A program made the position numbers and the translations under genes. Below are positions 60,474 to 64,000 of a stretch of 64,000 nt of DNA, in pieces. The notes beneath the pieces were generated by a model. That model ran no database searches, had not been told where the DNA came from, and saw only the letters and a program-made list of their open reading frames with translations. Source of the stretch: [Leptolyngbya] sp. JSC-1 (GTDB lineage: Bacteria; Cyanobacteriota; Cyanobacteriia; Elainellales; Elainellaceae). Each line of letters opens with the position of its first letter. Position 1 is the stretch's first letter. The DNA is taken from NCBI GenBank assembly GCA_000733415.1, contig KL662192.1, forward strand, positions 1,460,983 to 1,524,982. The letters are read 5' to 3'.

Positions 60474-60770
60474 ATGTCTTCTTTAACACAAGGTGTTCTC
60501 GTCACAATTATTGGTGAAGCTGTTTTACAGGATCGTCTGATCCACCTGCTCACAAAACTTGGTGTGTCTGGCTACACGATTATTCCAGCGCAAGGTGCCG
60601 GCAGTCATGGGAGACGTATGGGTGATATGGCGGGGTATAACACTAATATTGAGATTAAAACAATCGTTGCCCCAGAGACATCTGATCAGTTGTTGGAAAA
60701 TCTGAAGCCGCTTCAATCTAATCACGCTTTAATTGCTTTCCGGCAAGCTGTAGAGGGTTTGTTTGATTAG
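60474..60770 (+). CDS. P-II-like signalling protein
   Basis: 98 residues from ATG 60474. VLVTIIGEAVLQDRLIHLLT, then KLGVSGYTIIPAQGAGSHGR and the C-terminal HALIAFRQAVEGLF match the ferredoxin-like P-II/SbtB-like fold. The T-loop region (GRRMGDMAGYNTNIEIK) lacks the GlnB uridylylation Tyr context, so it is not classical GlnB. Relatives bind adenine nucleotides and control carbon or nitrogen transporters. No transporter gene is adjacent. It lies between two decayed genes. Confidence 0.78.
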   Translation: MSSLTQGVLVTIIGEAVLQDRLIHLLTKLGVSGYTIIPAQGAGSHGRRMGDMAGYNTNIEIKTIVAPETSDQLLENLKPLQSNHALIAFRQAVEGLFD

Positions 60771-60909
60771 ATTCTTGGTGTCTTCGATACACTTCCGGTT
60801 CAACCAATCAACCTTGTGCTGAGGAGTGGTTAGTCCGGAGAACACGAATACAGAATCTCCTTAAACAGGTAACTCTCGAACAATTCCGTATTTGACATTG
60901 AAGGTCAGT

Positions 60910-61103
60910 ATGAATTGGGTTAAAGTGCTTGCTCAAGATGAATTTTCTCAAGACGCGCCGAAGGTAGTGAAGGTACATAACCGTGCGATCTTGCTTTTGC
61001 ATCGCGGAGGGCAGATCTATGCAGTGGAGAATGCCTCTCCTCTGCAAGGCTACCGCTGTAAGGTGGCAAAGTAATGGAAGATAATGCGATCATGTATCCG
61101 TAA
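60910..61103 (+). pseudogene. Rieske ferredoxin-type gene remnant
   Basis: From ATG 60910 (AAGG upstream) it reads MNWVKVLAQDEFSQDAPKVV, IYAVENASPLQG and KVAK-stop, then in another frame MEDNAIMYP-stop. Cyanobacterial Rieske (NirD-like) proteins have CPHxG and CPWH ligand motifs at these places. Here the first reads SPLQG and the second breaks off at YP, so all cluster ligands are lost. It is a decayed gene. Confidence 0.75.
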
Positions 61104-61185
61104 CGATTTTAAGCAGTTAGCCTACTCTTGCAGAACTCATAAACATGTATAAAACGAAATTTGCGTATAAATTTGAATATATAAA

Positions 61186-61198
61186 TGTTATACTAATT
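61186..61198 (+). promoter_or_regulatory. Promoter-like 13-mer shared with nblA
   Basis: TGTTATACTAATT, 64 bp before the fasciclin start, is identical to 59500-59512 upstream of nblA and contains TATACT, a -10-like hexamer. Both copies are followed within a few bases by a GAC triplet (TATATGAC, GTGTTGAC). Confidence 0.45.
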
Positions 61199-61262
61199 AG
61201 TGTTGACCAATCATATTAACCAGATGAAAACGTTGACAGATGACACATACTAGGTGAAACAC

Positions 61263-61664
61263 ATGGCTGATATTGTTGATACTGCTGTTAATGCTGGTTC
61301 TTTCAGCACCCTGGTTGCTGCCGTCAAAGCTGCTGGTTTAGTCGAAACCCTTAAAGGTAAAGGGCCATTTACGGTGTTTGCTCCAACGGATGAGGCATTT
61401 GCCAAGTTGCCCGAAGGTACAGTGGATGGACTCCTCAAGGACATCCCCCAACTCAAGAAAATCCTGACCTATCATGTTATAGCTGGCAAGGTCATGGCGG
61501 CGGATGTGACGAAGCTAAAATCAGCTAAAACCGTTGAAGGGTCAGATGTGGCGATCAATGCCTCCAAAGGCGTTAAGGTGAATGATTCTACAGTAACAAC
61601 CCCTGATGTGGCGGCTGACAATGGTGTCATTCACATCATTGATACTGTGTTAATTCCTGCATAA
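61263..61664 (+). CDS. Fasciclin (FAS1) domain protein
   Basis: 133 residues from ATG 61263, a single FAS1 domain: GSFSTLVAAVKAAGLVETLK, GPFTVFAPTDEAFAKLP, ILTYHVIAGKV and the C-terminal NGVIHIIDTVLIP. There is no signal peptide, so it is a cytoplasmic FAS1 protein of the type common in cyanobacteria, where such genes are often near OCP and stress genes. Role unknown (adhesion in other organisms). A hairpin at 61672-61699 follows. Confidence 0.93.
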   Translation: MADIVDTAVNAGSFSTLVAAVKAAGLVETLKGKGPFTVFAPTDEAFAKLPEGTVDGLLKDIPQLKKILTYHVIAGKVMAADVTKLKSAKTVEGSDVAINASKGVKVNDSTVTTPDVAADNGVIHIIDTVLIPA

Positions 61665-61671
61665 ACCCTTT

Positions 61672-61699
61672 CCCAAGAGTAGCAACTGCTGTTCTTGGG
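61672..61699 (+). terminator. Hairpin after the fasciclin gene
   Basis: Nested arms CCCAAGA/TCTTGGG and AGCA/TGCT form a near-continuous stem. There is no T-tract, so it may be an RNA-end stabiliser or a Rho-type end rather than a simple terminator. Confidence 0.55.
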
Positions 61700-61729
61700 C
61701 CTGCAATGCTTATAGCTCAGGAGTCAGAA

Positions 61730-62527
61730 TTAGCTCTGATTCCTGATTTTAGCAATAATGATTCGAATTTCCATTTGGTAAAACGCCTGGTCTGGATCAA
61801 TCAAACAAGGCGATGGTAAGACGGCTTCTAGCGAATAGCCCCCCAACAGCAGTCCCAACCATAATTCAATCGTAGCCAGATGGGTCTGCTGCTGAAGCTG
61901 CCTAAAGGTGATATGCAAATTTCCAGCTTGCTGATGTTGAGTGAGAACTTGGGCAATTTGAGTTTGCCAGCGCTGCGGTCGTTCTTCTCCAGCGAGGTCA
62001 GCGAGTTGGGTTTGGGTTAATTGAGTTTGCTCCAACTGATCCACCATCGCCAGCATAGTTTCTAGCGGCACCGGTGCGGCCAGAGATGAATCCTTGGTCG
62101 GGCGGGTTGGGTGTCGGCGCAATTTAGGCGTCGGATCAGGGGGGGCTAACAGCGAAGAGAGATCAAACGTCACGGATTGACGCACGAGTCCAGTCCAGTC
62201 AGTTGCTTCGATGCCTTCATTTGCTTGACGATTCCATTCGGCTAGCCATTCTTCGGATTTGCGGTCGAGCAGATGGGCGAGGCGCTCCAGCGCTTCTGCT
62301 GCTACGGTGAGCTGTTCGCGTAAGCGGGACGTCGTCCTTACCGGATTCGGCTCGGTCAACAAATCTTGCATCACGGATTCAAAGGCGGCAATACCATCGA
62401 TGACTTGGACCAGTTCCGGAATCTGATCCACCACTTGTGTGGCTTCATCCAACCAATCCCATAAATTCAAGTAAGTGTTACTGTGTCTCATGTCTTGATT
62501 CGTACCTTGACTCATGTCATGGCTCAT
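61730..62527 (-). CDS. Uncharacterised cyanobacterial helical protein
   Basis: 265 residues from ATG 62527, which overlaps the preceding stop (ATGA). It is mainly helical: WLDEATQVVDQIPELVQVID, LREQLTVAAEALERLAHLLD, a Pro-rich hinge, then a winged-helix-like end (FRQLQQQTHLATIELWLGLL). A Met/Gln/His-rich start (MSHDMSQGTNQDMRHS) is unlike the rest. I do not know the family. It is translationally coupled to the cysteine-rich gene upstream, so the two probably act together. Confidence 0.65.
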   Translation of the reverse strand: MSHDMSQGTNQDMRHSNTYLNLWDWLDEATQVVDQIPELVQVIDGIAAFESVMQDLLTEPNPVRTTSRLREQLTVAAEALERLAHLLDRKSEEWLAEWNRQANEGIEATDWTGLVRQSVTFDLSSLLAPPDPTPKLRRHPTRPTKDSSLAAPVPLETMLAMVDQLEQTQLTQTQLADLAGEERPQRWQTQIAQVLTQHQQAGNLHITFRQLQQQTHLATIELWLGLLLGGYSLEAVLPSPCLIDPDQAFYQMEIRIIIAKIRNQS

Positions 62528-63009
62528 AACAGTTCCTCCAGTCGCTGCGTCGGATTCAGGTGACAATCTGCCACAGGACAGGGATGGCGAGATAGGGGCA
62601 GATCCACCATTTCCCGAAACAAAGCAATCGAGGTGCCGCTGTGGTGCGTAAAGGTTTCTAGCACCGACTGCAAGTACATCCGCAACACCCGATCCGTTAG
62701 TGCCCCGCAGTGAATTGGACGAGTTTTAGCAATTAGCTGATCCCCCCGATACAGCTCGGCGGCAATCGCATGCAGAATATTGCCCTCGATCAGATAGCGG
62801 TAGAGAATAGCATAGACTGTGTCTGGCAATGGTACATCTAGCACTGGCACTGGTTCATTCACTTGATTGGTTTGGGCTAAGGCCAGCTTGTGGCGATAGA
62901 ACGAGCGACGCTTATGGCACAACCGACTATCCCAGCAAGCTTTTTGCCGAGCGTCTGAGGCAGAGAGTAGCGCACATTGCTGGCATCGTTGATTAACAGG
63001 CTTTGGCAT
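62524..63009 (-). CDS. Uncharacterised cysteine-containing cyanobacterial protein
   Basis: 161 residues. It opens with a zinc-ribbon-like cysteine set (RCQQCALLSASDARQKACWD, then SRLCHKRRSFYRHK), followed by a helical part (VYAILYRYLIEGNILHAIAA) and a tail with CPVADCHLNP. The metal-binding look and the coupling with the next gene suggest a small regulatory pair. No family name can be given. Confidence 0.65.
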   Translation of the reverse strand: MPKPVNQRCQQCALLSASDARQKACWDSRLCHKRRSFYRHKLALAQTNQVNEPVPVLDVPLPDTVYAILYRYLIEGNILHAIAAELYRGDQLIAKTRPIHCGALTDRVLRMYLQSVLETFTHHSGTSIALFREMVDLPLSRHPCPVADCHLNPTQRLEELL

Positions 63010-63153
63010 TGAAACACCTCTAGCTGGGTCTCAAGCAGTTACCACAGCATAGCAAGTTTGTGGTGGAGAAATAGGGGGTGATGGCTGGCGTCTGCGCAAC
63101 GGTTGGGCAAATAGAGCTGAATGAATTGGCTGGTGCTTTGTTGGGCCACAGAA

Positions 63154-63999
63154 TTAGCTGAGGGAAAGTAGGGTACGAATTTCCGCATCGCTGATTTGCA
63201 CTAAACGATTCCGCCCCTGGAGCTTGGCTCGATAAAGCCCTTGGTCGGCTGCCATCACCAATGCGACAGGCGAAACACTGTAGCTGGGAATCATGGTTGC
63301 AACTCCAAGGCTGAGCGTAACATATTCACCCACCTGGGAACGAGCATGGGGGAGTTGTAATTCACTGATATTGGCCTGAATTTTTTCTGCTACCGTAATG
63401 GCGGCTTTGGCATCTGTGCTCGACAAAATCACCGCAAATTCTTCGCCGCCATAGCGAGCCACTAAATCTGCTGGATGTTTAATGGTACGGGCAATAGCCT
63501 TGGCAACTTGCCTTAAGGCATCATCTCCGGCTAAATGTCCGTAGGTATCGTTGTAGAGTTTGAAGTAATCTACGTCACAGAGAATCAAGGAGAGGGGCGA
63601 TTGTTTGCGCGCCAGTCGCTGCCACTCGGCCTCGAAATATTCGTCAAAGCAGCGGCGGTTAGCAACTTGGGTCAAACCATCAGAACAAGCTAAACGCTGC
63701 AATTCTTGGTTGGCCTGCTGGAGCTGTTGATATAGTTCAGATTGCTGAATAGCAATTCCGGCCTGAATCGCTAGTTGCTTGAATAAGTCGATTTCCGGCT
63801 GCTGCCAACGTCTGGGGCCGCGACACTGGTGCGCAATCAGTAGTCCCCACAAGCGCTCTTGCTGCAAAATTGGCACTACGAGATTGGCGCGGATCTGAAA
63901 CTGTTGCAGTAGCTCCACATGGCATTGGGTTAGCTCAGCGCTGTAGATGTCCTCAATCGCTTTGATCTGCCCTTGTTGATACTCATAAGCGTAGGTCAT
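63154..63999 (-). CDS. GAF-GGDEF diguanylate cyclase (5' end outside the window)
   Basis: 281 residues are visible; the gene continues past the right edge. A GAF domain (QIRANLVVPILQQERLWGLL; residues about 30-90 of the visible part) is followed by a short coiled coil and a GGDEF domain with the active-site motif ARYGGEEFAVILSS, so it should make cyclic di-GMP. The inhibitory I-site (RxxD, five residues before GGEEF) reads HPAD, lacking the Arg, so product feedback may be absent. The input signal may be bilin or another ligand, but the pocket Cys cannot be assigned from the partial domain. Confidence 0.92.
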   Translation of the reverse strand: MTYAYEYQQGQIKAIEDIYSAELTQCHVELLQQFQIRANLVVPILQQERLWGLLIAHQCRGPRRWQQPEIDLFKQLAIQAGIAIQQSELYQQLQQANQELQRLACSDGLTQVANRRCFDEYFEAEWQRLARKQSPLSLILCDVDYFKLYNDTYGHLAGDDALRQVAKAIARTIKHPADLVARYGGEEFAVILSSTDAKAAITVAEKIQANISELQLPHARSQVGEYVTLSLGVATMIPSYSVSPVALVMAADQGLYRAKLQGRNRLVQISDAEIRTLLSLS

Positions 64000-64000
64000 T

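Overview
The window is chromosomal-type DNA from a cyanobacterium, most likely a filamentous Leptolyngbya-like lineage (the genus is inference). The evidence is an allophycocyanin-type subunit with its bilin cysteine, NblA, a high-light-inducible protein, the relic of an orange-carotenoid-protein C-terminal domain, cyanobacterial hybrid kinases, many HIP1-type GCGATCGC octamers, and a type I-D CRISPR-Cas locus whose repeat matches the cyanobacterial I-D repeat family.

Layout. (1) 1-13.4 kb: a complete type I-D CRISPR-Cas locus. The array has 34 full 37-bp repeats and runs off the left edge. A leader of about 280 bp follows, then cas2-cas1-cas4-cas6-csc1-csc2-csc3(cas10d)-cas3 on the minus strand, and a divergent WYL-domain regulator whose first codons appear frameshifted. 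A small degenerate CRISPR-like element in the opposite orientation lies at 13.97-14.08 kb. (2) 14.2-26.8 kb: carbohydrate genes. These are a DUF4058 protein, galT, a DUF4383 membrane protein, a GH2 glycosidase, and a tight run of PhyH oxygenase, GH43 glycosidase, a glycosyltransferase/UDP-galactopyranose mutase fusion and a GH1/RmlD fusion. GalT and the mutase together point to a galactofuranose-containing surface glycan. (3) 27.1-31.1 kb: a YflT-type stress protein, a frameshifted recQ and two uncharacterised genes. (4) 31.3-38 kb: three histidine kinases and an Rcp1-type response regulator. Two of the kinases carry an in-frame low-complexity DNA insertion at the same place in the ATPase domain. 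(5) 38-43.1 kb: a TPR-CHAT protein, short decayed ORFs and a broken ROK-family gene. (6) 43.1-51.5 kb: an ArsR-controlled SRPBCC/VOC/GFA/transglutaminase group, a MarR regulator with tandem palindromic operators, a class D beta-lactamase, DUF1772 proteins and an azoreductase. (7) 51.9-54.2 kb: an HTH-NACHT NTPase. (8) 54.3-61.7 kb: a light-harvesting and stress island with an allophycocyanin-like subunit, a REC domain carrying Glu at the phosphoacceptor site, an OCP-CTD relic, a pentapeptide-repeat protein, a lipid-binding-like SRPBCC protein, NblA, Hlip, an ftsH relic, a P-II-like protein, a Rieske relic and a fasciclin protein. (9) 61.7-64 kb: two uncharacterised cyanobacterial genes and a GAF-GGDEF protein cut by the right edge.

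The least expected signals are the diverged two-repeat CRISPR-like element beside the I-D locus, the photoprotection island with its three decayed genes and a promoter-like 13-mer shared between nblA and the fasciclin gene, and the G/A-rich interspersed element that has entered coding sequence, 5' leaders and gene ends. Several genes (WYL regulator, recQ, ROK, OCP-CTD, Rieske) are broken by indels of one or a few bases. Some of these could be sequencing or assembly errors rather than real decay.
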